Shown: piece by piece, positions 34,404 to 43,220 of the stretch
Position numbering within the stretch: position 1 is the first letter of the stretch
Layout of the letters: each line of letters starts with the position of its first letter
Origin: an uncultured Prevotella sp.
Lineage (GTDB): Bacteria > Bacteroidota > Bacteroidia > Bacteroidales > Bacteroidaceae
Assembly: GCA_900540375.1 (NCBI GenBank)
Contig: UQFS01000001.1
Coordinates: 1 to 64,000, forward strand
Reading direction: 5' to 3'
DNA length: 64,000 bases
Notes under the pieces: model-generated
Told to the model about the DNA's origin: nothing
What the model saw: only the letters and a program-made list of their open reading frames with translations
Database searches by the model: none
Position numbers and translations under genes: made by a program

Positions 34404-34638
34404 AGTAATCATATTTAGTGATTGTCTGATATATATGATAAGGTGTACACATCAACGTGTACTTTTTGCAAGGTCGGAGAATGCTGTCACCCTATTCTTT
34501 GGGTTCAGCGCTTATGCGACCACTGTAGGACTAAACATAACGGCTCTGTATCGGTGTAGTTCCGACAGGGCTTGTTTTGTGAATGTGTCAAAATAAAACC
34601 TTCTCATCTCTCTTACTCATATTATTGTTTCTCGGTTG
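34404..34638 (-). promoter_or_regulatory. Long structured 5' leader of putA
   Basis: The promoter at 34639-34669 implies a leader of about 230 bases, much longer than others here. Two hairpins are visible: GTACAC (34445-34450) with GTGTAC (34457-34462) close to the start codon, and a larger stem in which GCTCTGT-A-TCGG (34543-34554) pairs with CCGACAGGGC (34562-34571) with one bulge and one wobble. No known riboswitch class was recognised. Control of putA by proline or by translation of the leader is possible. Confidence 0.4.
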
Positions 34639-34669
34639 CAAAGATAAGAGAAAAAACAATACGAGCAAA
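34639..34669 (-). promoter_or_regulatory. Strong consensus promoter for putA
   Basis: On the minus strand TTTG (34666-34669), 19 bases, then TATCTTTG (34639-34646): both boxes match the Bacteroidota consensus with proper spacing. Confidence 0.72.
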
Positions 34670-34834
34670 ACAAAACGGAACTTTTTTGCATAAAAATATT
34701 TCGGAAGTTACTATTTTAGAAAAATAGACTATCATATCGATGCTTTCTAAATGTACGGAGAGATATGGAGTCCTTTGAAGTTTAAAATCGTTCAAAAGCA
34801 AGCATGGAAGGGTGGCTGAACCGAAATAAATGCC

Positions 34835-34842
34835 TACCTTTG
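34835..34842 (+). promoter_or_regulatory. -7 promoter box for the phosphatase-pabB-pabC cluster
   Basis: TACCTTTG matches the -7 consensus, 42 bases before the phosphatase ATG. The -33 region is weak. Confidence 0.6.
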
Positions 34843-34883
34843 CAGCCGTAAAACCATCAGAATAGAGAATCGCAATAAGAATC

Positions 34884-35405
34884 ATGGCAAAAGAGAATCA
34901 CGAAAAGAGGAAAATAGCATTGCTGTTTATCTGTTTGGGTAATATATGCCGTTCCCCGGCTGCCCATGCCATTATGCAGCGCGATGTCGACGAGGCAGGG
35001 TTGTCAGACCGTTTTTTCATTGATTCGGCCGGCATAGGCCCTTGGCATGTGGGCGATCTGCCCGACCGTCGTATGCGGCAGCATGGTGCTCGGCAAGGGT
35101 TGGACATCTGTCATATTGCACGGCAGTTCAATGCCAAGACCGATTTCCAGACTTTCGACCGTATTGTGGTCATGGACGAGGACAACTATCGCGCCATCGC
35201 ATCCAAGGCTACGTCTGAAGCTGATCGTGGGAAAATCATTAGGATGTCGGACTATCTCATCGACCATCCCACCGCGCATTCTGTTCCTGATCCATACTAT
35301 GGCGATGGTTCTGACTTTGAGTTGGCGCTGGACTTGATAGAGGATGTCTGCCGACATCTGCTGGCTGCTATTATAAATAAGAAGGATGAACTTGCGCTGG
35401 ATTGA
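34884..35405 (+). CDS. Low-molecular-weight protein-tyrosine phosphatase
   Basis: The 173-residue cytosolic phosphatase has the P-loop signature C-X5-R visible as CLGNICRSP near residue 17, where the first Cys is the nucleophile. The general-acid aspartate is in VPDPYYGDGSDFE near residue 137. Length is typical. Such enzymes act on phosphotyrosine in proteins, for instance on capsule-assembly kinases, though no such kinase is in the window. Its end overlaps the start of pabB by 20 bases, so the three genes here are translationally linked, an unusual partner set. A family relation to arsenate reductases is possible but the DPYYG motif favours a phosphatase. Confidence 0.9.
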   Translation: MAKENHEKRKIALLFICLGNICRSPAAHAIMQRDVDEAGLSDRFFIDSAGIGPWHVGDLPDRRMRQHGARQGLDICHIARQFNAKTDFQTFDRIVVMDEDNYRAIASKATSEADRGKIIRMSDYLIDHPTAHSVPDPYYGDGSDFELALDLIEDVCRHLLAAIINKKDELALD

Positions 35406-36372
35406 TATGGACACGGCGGTTGCGAGGCTCAACGCGTGGGGGGCAGACGACTGCTCGTTCTTCTTTCTGACCGACTATCTCCATCGGCGATGGCTGGTGG
35501 AGCCTGTTGATGAACTGTCTGCTGACGAGCTGCTCTATGCTTTTCCCGGACACAGCAATGCGTCCGATGAAAAGGCGAAGGCCGTGTCACTTGTTTGGCA
35601 ATCCCATCTGCTCACTCCCGAAGCCTATCGAGAGAAGTTCGAGATTGTCCATCGCAATATGCTGGCAGGCAATAGTTATCTGGCTAATTTGACGTGCCGC
35701 ATTCCTTTGGACACCAATCTCTCGCTGCACGACATCTTCCTGCTTTCCCAAGCACGATACCGGTTGTGGGTCAAGGACACTTTCGTATGTTTCTCTCCCG
35801 AGACGTTTGTGCGTATCCAAGATGGTATCATCAGCAGCTATCCCATGAAAGGTACTATCAGCTGCAACGTGCCCAATGCCGAGCAGACACTTCTCAACAA
35901 TGTCAAGGAGGCGGCCGAGCACGCGACGATCGTGGATTTGATTCGCAATGACCTCAGTCGCATAGCCGACCATGTGAGCGTGCGTCGCTATCGCTACGTA
36001 GAGCGTTTGGAGACTTGCAATGGTCCCATCTTGCAGACGAGTTCAGAGATTGTCGGGCAGCTACCCGGTGACTATCGCCGTCATCTTGGCGACATCCTCA
36101 TGGCTCAGTTGCCCGCCGGGTCGATCACGGGAGCGCCTAAGCCCAAGACCATGGCCATCATCAGCGAGGCAGAAGGCTACGACCGTGGCTTCTACACGGG
36201 AGTGGCCGGCATCTGCGACCGTGGACAGATGGACAGCTGCGTGCTCATCCGGTTCATCGACAAGGAAGATGGTCGACTGTTTTTCAAGGCAGGAGGAGGC
36301 ATTACGGCCAAGAGTGACTGGCAAAAAGAATATCAGGAAATCAAAGAGAAGACCTATGTACCCATTTGTTGA
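35386..36372 (+). CDS. pabB: Aminodeoxychorismate synthase component I
   Basis: This 328-residue protein of the chorismate-binding family makes 4-amino-4-deoxychorismate for folate synthesis. Conserved elements are SPETFVRI, YPMKGTI, IVDLIRNDLSRIA, PAGSITGAPK and FYTGVAGICD, followed by the metal-site region FKAGGGITAKSDWQKEYQE. It is shorter than E. coli PabB because it lacks much of the N-terminal domain, a common form in Bacteroidota. The amidotransferase PabA is not adjacent and may be shared from another locus. It overlaps the phosphatase gene upstream by 20 bases and pabC downstream by 17 bases. Confidence 0.9.
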   Translation: MNLRWIDMDTAVARLNAWGADDCSFFFLTDYLHRRWLVEPVDELSADELLYAFPGHSNASDEKAKAVSLVWQSHLLTPEAYREKFEIVHRNMLAGNSYLANLTCRIPLDTNLSLHDIFLLSQARYRLWVKDTFVCFSPETFVRIQDGIISSYPMKGTISCNVPNAEQTLLNNVKEAAEHATIVDLIRNDLSRIADHVSVRRYRYVERLETCNGPILQTSSEIVGQLPGDYRRHLGDILMAQLPAGSITGAPKPKTMAIISEAEGYDRGFYTGVAGICDRGQMDSCVLIRFIDKEDGRLFFKAGGGITAKSDWQKEYQEIKEKTYVPIC

Positions 36373-36943
36373 AACCATCAGAGTAGAGGAGGGCGTGCCC
36401 CACAATATTGGTTATCATCAGCAGCGTATGGCCAGAACCATGAGGCGTTTCTTTCCCGACGCCCCCGTTCCCTCGCTTGCCACGGTGTTGGCTGCTCGCA
36501 AGTGGCCTGCCGACATTACGTGGAAAGTGCATGTGGAATACGACGCAAGCGGCATTACTCTTGTCAAGGCTGACGAGTATCATATCCGCCACATCACGCG
36601 TCTGCATCTTGTCGTCTGCGATGACATCGACTATGCTTATAAGAGTACAGACCGTCGCCACCTGAAGGCTTTGGCGGCTCAGCGGGGAACGGCCGATGAG
36701 GTGATTATCGTTAAGAACGGACTGCTCACCGACACCACCTATTCCAATATAGCCCTTTTCGACGGATATCATTGGGTGACGCCACGTCTGCCTTTGCTCC
36801 GTGGCACTATGCTTCAGTCATTGCTCGATGCCGGTGAGCTGACGGAACAAGACACCAAGGCCGAGGACTGGGATCACTTTCGGCAGGTGAGCCTTATCAA
36901 TGCCATGATGCCTTTGGGAAGGCTGGTCTGTAACATAAGATGA
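36356..36943 (+). CDS. pabC: Aminodeoxychorismate lyase-like aminotransferase class IV protein
   Basis: The product is 195 residues from ATG 36356 (MYPFVETIRVEEG). It is a PLP-dependent class-IV fold protein that would release pyruvate from aminodeoxychorismate to give p-aminobenzoate. Typical features are FVETIRVEEGVPHNIGYHQQRM, the PLP-site stretch YAYKSTDRRHLKAL with the likely Schiff-base Lys, GTADEVIIVKNGLLTDTTYSNIALF, and TPRLPLLRGTMLQSLL. It is short for the family (often about 270) but the conserved core is present. The start lies inside the end of pabB, so coupling is likely. Together with pabB it forms a folate-branch unit. Confidence 0.85.
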   Translation: MYPFVETIRVEEGVPHNIGYHQQRMARTMRRFFPDAPVPSLATVLAARKWPADITWKVHVEYDASGITLVKADEYHIRHITRLHLVVCDDIDYAYKSTDRRHLKALAAQRGTADEVIIVKNGLLTDTTYSNIALFDGYHWVTPRLPLLRGTMLQSLLDAGELTEQDTKAEDWDHFRQVSLINAMMPLGRLVCNIR

Positions 36944-37044
36944 CCTCGGTGTGGGTAGTTAACTTGTGTCTTACAGGGGAAGGTAGCTTTACATTTTTTC
37001 TTTGTCATGAGTGAAGGCATTCTCTGTCATCTTATATTATAAGA

Positions 37045-38148
37045 TCATCCCCGCTTCTTATAGCTCCATGCTGCCCAGCAGTCCATGACGACGGCAAAAA
37101 TGCTAAGGGTGCAAGTCTGTGGCGTGAAGTCCATGAAGCCACCTCCACGGACAAACACCGTGCGCACCCCGTCGATGAACCACCGGCAGGGATTGATGAT
37201 GGTCAGTTGCTGTGCCCAACGGGGCATGGAGGCAACGGGGGTGATGAGTCCTGAGAGCAGGATGAGACAGACGATGATGAACCACATCACGAACATGGAC
37301 TGTTGCAGGGTGTCGCTGTAGTTGGACACAATGAGCCCCAGCCCGCTGATGGTGAAGATGAGCAAGAGGGCGAGCACATACATCCATGTGATGTTACCCT
37401 GACAGGTGATGCCGTAGACGATCCATGAGAGCAGGAAACACACTGTCATCACGCCCAAGCCGATAATCCAGTAGGGGATGAGTTTGGAGAGAATGAATAC
37501 ACCCTTACCCACCGGCGTGACGTTGATTTGGTCGATGGTACCCGTCTCCTTCTCACTGACGATGTTCAGGGCCGGCAGGAAACCGCAGAAGAGAATGACG
37601 AGGATGGTCATCAGTGCCGGTATCATATAGACTTTGTAGTTCAGGTTCTTATTATACAAGTAGAGAGGGGCGAAAGCTTCTTTGCTACCGCTTGTCTGTG
37701 CCATCCGAGCAGCCTCTAATGCCGCTGTCTGCGAGAGATAGGACGCACCGAGCGAGCCTTTCGTGCCATTTACGGCATTGGCAGCGATGAGCAGCTGAGG
37801 CTGCTGGCCTCGTACGGCATCCCGCTCGGCATGATGCGGAATGATGAGGATGAGATCGGCTTTCGAACCGGTGATGTCGCTCATGGCCTCGGTGTAGGTG
37901 CCCGGCTGTCCGTTGAAGTAGAAGTAGGGTGACTGCTCGATGCGGTGTACCAGTCGTTGGGATGACGGTGACCGGTCATTGTCCACCACGTCGACATGCA
38001 CATCCTTCACTTCCATGTTCATCACCCACGGCATGACGCACATCATGATGATGGGGAATACCACAATGAGACGGGGCAGAAAGGGGTTACGCCATATCTG
38101 CAAGAACTCCTTGTGGAGCAAATGCCTTAATAATCTTATATTTATCAT
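37045..38148 (-). CDS. ABC-2 type exporter permease (second permease of the efflux operon)
   Basis: The protein has about 367 residues: one N-terminal helix, a large periplasmic domain (about 50-170) and a C-terminal bundle of five helices. This is the YhhJ/YbhR-type ABC-2 permease plan. The conserved motif NIVSEKETGTIDQINVTPVGKGVFILSKLIPYW precedes the bundle. It is the last gene of a five-gene operon and very probably forms a heterodimer with the preceding permease. ATG 38148 (MINIRLLRHLLHKEF) is preferred; ATG 38163 adds five residues. The spacer to the upstream gene is an ATGAATGATA-rich stretch like that found in the RND operon. Confidence 0.88.
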   Translation of the reverse strand: MINIRLLRHLLHKEFLQIWRNPFLPRLIVVFPIIMMCVMPWVMNMEVKDVHVDVVDNDRSPSSQRLVHRIEQSPYFYFNGQPGTYTEAMSDITGSKADLILIIPHHAERDAVRGQQPQLLIAANAVNGTKGSLGASYLSQTAALEAARMAQTSGSKEAFAPLYLYNKNLNYKVYMIPALMTILVILFCGFLPALNIVSEKETGTIDQINVTPVGKGVFILSKLIPYWIIGLGVMTVCFLLSWIVYGITCQGNITWMYVLALLLIFTISGLGLIVSNYSDTLQQSMFVMWFIIVCLILLSGLITPVASMPRWAQQLTIINPCRWFIDGVRTVFVRGGGFMDFTPQTCTLSIFAVVMDCWAAWSYKKRG

Positions 38149-38198
38149 ATAATCACTCAACATTTATCACTTAACATTCATCATCTATCATTCAATAT

Positions 38199-39272
38199 TC
38201 ATTCTAATCTCTGCTTATAGTTCTTTAGTGCCAGTGCCATGAAAGTAACGGTCATGGCAAGTAGGACGAAGAAGTCGGTGTGGATGCTGCTGAATCCCGT
38301 GCCCATAATCATCAGTTTGCGCATCGCCTCGACATAATAACGGGGCGGGACGATATAGGTAATCCATTGCAGCACGCGCGGCATGCTCTCGATGGGGAAT
38401 ATCATGCCCGAGAACAACAGGCAGGGCATGAGCAGTACCATGGCCGAAAAGAGCAGGGCTGTCATCTGCGTATTGGATACCGTGGAGATGAGCAGGCCCA
38501 GCGATAGGGCTAATAGGATGTATAGCATGGAGAGCAGATAGATGAGTGCGATGCTGCCCGAGAGCGGTACTTGCAGCAGATAGTAAGCCATGAGTAGGAT
38601 GGCAGTGAGGATGACAAAGCCCATGACCATATAAGGCACCATCTTGGCTATGATGACCAATAAGGGTCGCACGGGACTGACGAGGAGCACCTCCATGCTG
38701 CCACGCTCCTTCTCCCTGACGATACTGATGGAAGTCATCAGTGCACAGATGAGCAGCAGAAGCATGCCCATGATACCCGGTACAAAGTTGTAGGAGCTCT
38801 CCATCTCTGGATTGTAGAGATACTTGATGTTGACAGGTGTGGTTGCCGTATGGGCGATGACCTGCTGGGCATAGGCCACATACTGTTGCGCCATGTTCGG
38901 GTCGGTGGCATCGGCGATGAGCTGTATGCGTGCTGTGCCGTCGGTGAGATGGCGTCCATAGTTGGACGAGAATACCAAGGCAATGTCGGCTTTCTGCTGT
39001 CGCATGAGATGCTCGGCAGCCTCAGCGGTAGGCACCGTCCGCACTACGGAGAAATAAGGAGAGGCATCCACCTCATGGGCGACACGCTGTGTGGCCGCGT
39101 CATGCGAGGCCGTCACCAGCACTGTCCTCACGTTCTTCACGTCGGTGCGGATGGCAAAGCCGAAGAGCAGCATCATCACCATCGGCATGCCAAGCAGGAT
39201 GAGCAGCGTGCGCTTGTCGCGGACAATGTGCTTGGTCTCCTTGGCTATAAAAGATAAGAATGGAGATTTCAT
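38199..39272 (-). CDS. ABC-2 type exporter permease (first permease of the efflux operon)
   Basis: The product is about 357 residues with the same layout as its downstream partner: an N-terminal helix (TLLILLGMPMVMMLLFGFA), a periplasmic domain, then SIVREKERGSMEVLLVSPVRPLLVIIAKMVPY leading into the membrane bundle. ATG 39272 (MKSPFLSFIAKETKHIVRDK) matches the family N-terminus; ATG 39290 is an alternative. With the other permease, the double ATPase, adaptor and TolC-like protein it builds a tripartite YhiI/RbbA/YhhJ-like exporter. Cargo is not known; drugs or lipophilic compounds are usual for the family. Confidence 0.88.
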   Translation of the reverse strand: MKSPFLSFIAKETKHIVRDKRTLLILLGMPMVMMLLFGFAIRTDVKNVRTVLVTASHDAATQRVAHEVDASPYFSVVRTVPTAEAAEHLMRQQKADIALVFSSNYGRHLTDGTARIQLIADATDPNMAQQYVAYAQQVIAHTATTPVNIKYLYNPEMESSYNFVPGIMGMLLLLICALMTSISIVREKERGSMEVLLVSPVRPLLVIIAKMVPYMVMGFVILTAILLMAYYLLQVPLSGSIALIYLLSMLYILLALSLGLLISTVSNTQMTALLFSAMVLLMPCLLFSGMIFPIESMPRVLQWITYIVPPRYYVEAMRKLMIMGTGFSSIHTDFFVLLAMTVTFMALALKNYKQRLE

Positions 39273-39302
39273 CTTTCTATCATTCATCATTTATCATTCG
39301 TA

Positions 39303-40832
39303 TCATGTTCTCTTTCCTTTTCTGGCCAACAAGGTGAACACACTGTCCATGTCTGGCTCATGGTATTTCGCTTTCAGTTCTGCGGGCGAGCCCATGGTGC
39401 GTATCTTCCCGTCGACCATGATGGAGATGCGGTTGCAGTATTCCGCCTCCTCCATGTAGTGCGTGGTGACGAAGACCGTGATGCCACGGTGTGCCGCCTT
39501 GTAGATGAGATTCCAGAACTCTTGGCGTGTGGACGGGTCCACACCACCTGTAGGCTCATCAAGAAAGACCACTTCGGGATGATGAAAGATGCTCACCGAG
39601 AATGCCAACTTTTGCTTCCAGCCCAGAGGCAGGCTGCCCACGATGTCGTCGGCATGGTCGGCAAAGTGCAGGCTGTCGAGCAGGCGCTCTGTCTCCGTTT
39701 TGATAGAGCGATCGCTCATGCCGTAGATGCCGCCGAAGAGTCGTATGTTCTCCTTGACAGTGAGGTCATTGTAAAGCGAGAAGCGTTGGCTCATGTATCC
39801 GATGTGGCGCTTGATGAGCTCGCTCTCGGTGTTGATGTCGTAGCCGGCCACCTGTCCCTCGCCACTTGTCGGTCGGTTGAGTCCTGTAAGAATATGCATG
39901 GCTGTGCTCTTTCCGGCACCATTGGCTCCGAGAAATCCAAATATCTCGCCACGGTAGACATCAAATGAGATGTCGTCGACGGCACGGAAAGAACCAAAGG
40001 CCTTGACGAGATGCTGTACCGTGATGACCTTCTCACGCTCTGCGCCGATGACAGGCTTGTCAGCCTCGGACAGTGCTGTGGGCGTGAAGACATCACTGAA
40101 CTCGCTCAGGATGTTGTCTGGTGTATCCACATCGCGCAGTTGTCCCTCGCTGAGATAGGCCACACGTTGGCACCGCCGTATCTCGTCGAGGTAAGGTGTG
40201 GCGGCCACGATGGTGATGCCCTGCTCCTCCAATTGCCCGAGCATGTCCCACAAGTCTTTGCGACTGACAGGGTCCACACCTGTCGTCGGCTCATCGAGGA
40301 GCAACACCTTAGGCTGGTGGACGAGGGCACACGAGAGCGCAAGCTTTTGTTTCATGCCCCCGGAGAGTGCACCGGCACGGCGGTGGCGAAACCGCTCTAT
40401 CAGTCCGTAGATGTCCTTGATGGTGTCATAGCCCTCCTCGATGGTCGTGCCGAAGAGCGTGGCGAAGAACTTCAAGTTCTCTTCCACGGTAAGATCCTCG
40501 TAGAGCGAGAACTTGCCGGGCATGTAGCCCACAATGTTGCGGATGGCACGCATGTCCTTTACCGTGTCATAGCTTTCCACCGTCACGTGGCCCGTGTCGG
40601 GCAACAACAGGGTGGCCATGATGCGGAAAAGTGATGTCTTGCCTGATCCGTCGGGGCCGATGAGACCGAAACGCTCGCCGCGACGCACCGAAAGCGATAC
40701 GTGGTCCAGGGCCTTCACCCGGCCATAGTGCTTGCTGACATCCGCGACCACGATGCTCTCTGCTGTGTTCTCATCCTGCGGGAGCTTCCCCACTGATGGG
40801 ACGGTCGTTCCAAGGTTCATCCTTCCGTTCAT
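39303..40832 (-). CDS. Fused double ABC ATPase of the tripartite exporter
   Basis: This 509-residue protein contains two ABC ATPase domains in tandem. Domain one (about 30-245) has Walker A GPDGSGKTSLFR, signature LSGGMKQKLALSCALVHQP and Walker B LLLDEPTTGVDP. Domain two (about 265-505) has GANGAGKSTAMH and VVFLDEPTGGVDP, but its signature is the variant LPLGWKQKLAF in place of LSGGxxQ. Related RbbA/YhiH ATPases share that variant, so one composite ATP site may be catalytically weaker. The gene overlaps the adaptor gene upstream by an ATGA tetranucleotide. It energises the two permeases encoded next. Confidence 0.92.
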   Translation of the reverse strand: MNGRMNLGTTVPSVGKLPQDENTAESIVVADVSKHYGRVKALDHVSLSVRRGERFGLIGPDGSGKTSLFRIMATLLLPDTGHVTVESYDTVKDMRAIRNIVGYMPGKFSLYEDLTVEENLKFFATLFGTTIEEGYDTIKDIYGLIERFRHRRAGALSGGMKQKLALSCALVHQPKVLLLDEPTTGVDPVSRKDLWDMLGQLEEQGITIVAATPYLDEIRRCQRVAYLSEGQLRDVDTPDNILSEFSDVFTPTALSEADKPVIGAEREKVITVQHLVKAFGSFRAVDDISFDVYRGEIFGFLGANGAGKSTAMHILTGLNRPTSGEGQVAGYDINTESELIKRHIGYMSQRFSLYNDLTVKENIRLFGGIYGMSDRSIKTETERLLDSLHFADHADDIVGSLPLGWKQKLAFSVSIFHHPEVVFLDEPTGGVDPSTRQEFWNLIYKAAHRGITVFVTTHYMEEAEYCNRISIMVDGKIRTMGSPAELKAKYHEPDMDSVFTLLARKGKRT

Positions 40833-41734
40833 AACTTCACCTCTCCATACATGCCGGTCTTGATGCCGCCGTCGTTGTTGATAGCAATCTTCACGGCATA
40901 GACCAGGTCGGCCCGCTCGTCATCGGTGAGGATGGTCTTTGGCGTGAACTCGCTCTGATCACTGATCCATGTCACCCGGCCCTTGTATTCCTTGCGTTTC
41001 CCATTGCCATAGTCGGCGAAAACCTTGACGGTCTGTCCCACTCGTACCTTGCAGAGCTGTGCCGATGTGAGATAGGCGCGCAGGAAGATGTGCTTCATAT
41101 CAGCCATCTTGAACAACGGTTTGGCAACAGTGGCGTATTCGCCACTCTCGGCATACTTCTCCAGCACGATGCCGCTGAGAGGTGCCTTGACATGGCATTT
41201 GCTGAGGTTGTCAAGCACCTCGTAGCGTTGTATGTCTGTCTGGCTCATCTGTGCGTTGAGGCTCTGCGTGCTGCTGTTGAGTGATGAGAGTGTGGCGGCA
41301 ATCTCCCGGCGCAGCACTTTCACCTGTGCAGTGGCGTCATCGAGAAGCTTGCGGTTGGCAGCCCCATCGGCAGTGAGCCCTGCATAGCGGCGTTGCTCTT
41401 GTTCGGCTTTGTCAAGTTGCTGACGCAGCGAGGCGACCTGCTTCTCGATGTCGGGTCGCTGTGTGGCGTAGATGTTTCGTGTGGCTCCGAGTTGCCGGGC
41501 TTTGAGCCAGAGCTGTGTGGTATCGACAAGCCCCACTTCTTCACCTGCATCGAGTAGGCTGCCTTCCTCTGCATTGAGGTAGAGCAGTTGGCCGTTTTGC
41601 TGGGCTGACACCGTCACTTCGGTAGCTTCAAAGTTACCGGTGGCGTCATACTCTTTGTCGCCTTCGTCACAGGCAGCAAGGAGCGGAGCGGCGAGGAAGA
41701 ACAAGAGATATTTCTTTGTATGATGTCTGTTCAT
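40829..41734 (-). CDS. HlyD/YhiI-family adaptor lipoprotein of the ABC exporter
   Basis: The product is 301 residues with a lipoprotein signal (LAAPLLAACDEG). The mature part has the two lipoyl halves (VTVSAQQNGQLLYLNAEEGSLLDAGEEVG and KAPLSGIVLEKYAESGEYA) flanking a long helical hairpin (about 85-170), then a beta-barrel domain ending GIKTGMYGEVKL. This adaptor bridges inner-membrane permeases and the TolC-like channel. The intact gene is of the same general type as the frameshifted adaptor at 18.1 kb. The end overlaps the ATPase start by four bases. Confidence 0.9.
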   Translation of the reverse strand: MNRHHTKKYLLFFLAAPLLAACDEGDKEYDATGNFEATEVTVSAQQNGQLLYLNAEEGSLLDAGEEVGLVDTTQLWLKARQLGATRNIYATQRPDIEKQVASLRQQLDKAEQEQRRYAGLTADGAANRKLLDDATAQVKVLRREIAATLSSLNSSTQSLNAQMSQTDIQRYEVLDNLSKCHVKAPLSGIVLEKYAESGEYATVAKPLFKMADMKHIFLRAYLTSAQLCKVRVGQTVKVFADYGNGKRKEYKGRVTWISDQSEFTPKTILTDDERADLVYAVKIAINNDGGIKTGMYGEVKL

Positions 41735-41817
41735 AGTCTTGTGTGATATTGTTGTTATATATATAAAAGGTGTTGTTGTGTTGCTATATTAATAATGTGT
41801 AGGCCGATGGCAATGTA

Positions 41818-43065
41818 TCAGCGACCTTGCAGTGTGTTTTGGTGGTTAATGGCCTGTTGCAGTTGTATATTGTGCAGGCTCTGCTGCTGACGGGCCTGAC
41901 TTACGGCGATGGCATCACGGAGCATCTCATTGACCGTCTCGGTGCCTAACTTCACTTTCTTCATGCTCTTGCTGTAGATGTCCTCACGCAGTCTCACCGT
42001 TTCACGGTCGAGGTCGAGCTGTTTCTTCAATGCGGTTATCTGTCCCTGTGTCTCCTCGGTTTGCAGGTGGTTGTTGAAGAGAAAGGTCTGTTGCTCAGCA
42101 TCGATGCGGTCTGCCTCCACTTGCAACTTGTACAGGTCGTTCTTGCGGGTGTAAAGTGCTCCGATGTTCCAACTGACCGTCACGCCGGCTGCGGCAAACG
42201 TGTTGTGCATCATGTCGGCGAGAGAGGTGTGGGCTATCGCTGCGCCGAAGGCTTTGACAGTGGGCATCAGCTGTGTGTCAAGTTGCTTGCGCTGCTTACC
42301 GAGCAGCGACTGCCGGGCGGCATACCATTGCAATTCGGGACGGGTGATAGCATCAATCCTTGTCGTTGCCGTTTCGTTAGGAGCCACAAGCGTCGTCGTT
42401 TCGTTGAGTTGTTCACCGATGAAGTAGCCAAGCATACGCAGGTAGGCCTGGCGTGTGACCGTGAGTGAGGCCTCGCTCTGTCGGCACTTCACCTCTTCTA
42501 CCTTGACAGCATCGATGTCGGTGGCGTTGGCGAGCCCTCCTTTCATCATGTCGGCCACTTGCCGCTCATTGATGCCAAGGTCGTTTTGCAACAATCGGTT
42601 TTGTTTCAGCTGTTCGTCGATAAGCAGAATGCCGAAGAAAAGTTGCTCTATGCGGTCGTTGACGGCATACATCGATACGTCGACGTTGCGGCGGCTCACC
42701 TCTGTCTCGGCCCGTGCGGTGTTCTTTTGGGCTGCTGTCTGTCCTCCATCATAGATTTGCTGCTGCAGGCTGATCATGGCGCCGGCAGTCCAGTTCTTTG
42801 TTTCCCCCGTAAGCATCCTTGCTTGTGCAGGGATGTCCAGCATATCGGTATAGGCGGCAGCACCAGCCATGGCGTTTACCTGTGGCAGCCATGCCTTGCC
42901 GATGTTGCCGATGGTGTAGTCACGGCTGCGGTTGATCAGGGTATACTGCTTGATCATCGGATAGTTGTCGTGTGCCTTCTGTCTGCAGCTGTCCAATGTG
43001 AGCTGGGCTCGCAGGGCGAGGGGGGTCATTAGCATGGCCATGGCTAAGAGTTGTCGTATCTTCAT
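41818..43065 (-). CDS. TolC-like outer-membrane efflux protein of the ABC exporter
   Basis: The 415-residue channel protein has a signal peptide (LAMAMLMTPLALRAQ), the family opening LTLDSCRQKAHDNYPMIKQ and two long helical repeats (for example INERQVADMMKGGLANATDIDAVKVEEVK). It is the first gene of the ABC exporter operon, with 83 bases to the adaptor. The gene faces the AraC regulator at 43221; the 155-base gap between them would hold the divergent control region. It is intact, unlike the homologous gene at 22.4 kb. Confidence 0.9.
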   Translation of the reverse strand: MKIRQLLAMAMLMTPLALRAQLTLDSCRQKAHDNYPMIKQYTLINRSRDYTIGNIGKAWLPQVNAMAGAAAYTDMLDIPAQARMLTGETKNWTAGAMISLQQQIYDGGQTAAQKNTARAETEVSRRNVDVSMYAVNDRIEQLFFGILLIDEQLKQNRLLQNDLGINERQVADMMKGGLANATDIDAVKVEEVKCRQSEASLTVTRQAYLRMLGYFIGEQLNETTTLVAPNETATTRIDAITRPELQWYAARQSLLGKQRKQLDTQLMPTVKAFGAAIAHTSLADMMHNTFAAAGVTVSWNIGALYTRKNDLYKLQVEADRIDAEQQTFLFNNHLQTEETQGQITALKKQLDLDRETVRLREDIYSKSMKKVKLGTETVNEMLRDAIAVSQARQQQSLHNIQLQQAINHQNTLQGR

Positions 43066-43196
43066 CTTTTCTCAGGTTTTGTTTACGGCTGCAAAGTTAC
43101 GGCGTTTCTTTCCTTTGTCCGTTACCGATTATCAATAACAAATGTTCTGTTTGTACAATTATGAAGAAAAATGAATCATTTATAACGGGAAATGGT

Positions 43197-43204
43197 TATC
43201 TTTG
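43197..43204 (+). promoter_or_regulatory. -7 promoter box that sets the AraC gene start
   Basis: TATCTTTG is an exact -7 box. A start at 43161 would put the promoter inside the gene, so translation must begin later. AAGGAG at 43214-43219 supports ATG 43221 or 43224. Confidence 0.6.
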
Positions 43205-43220
43205 CGTACATAAAAGGAGA

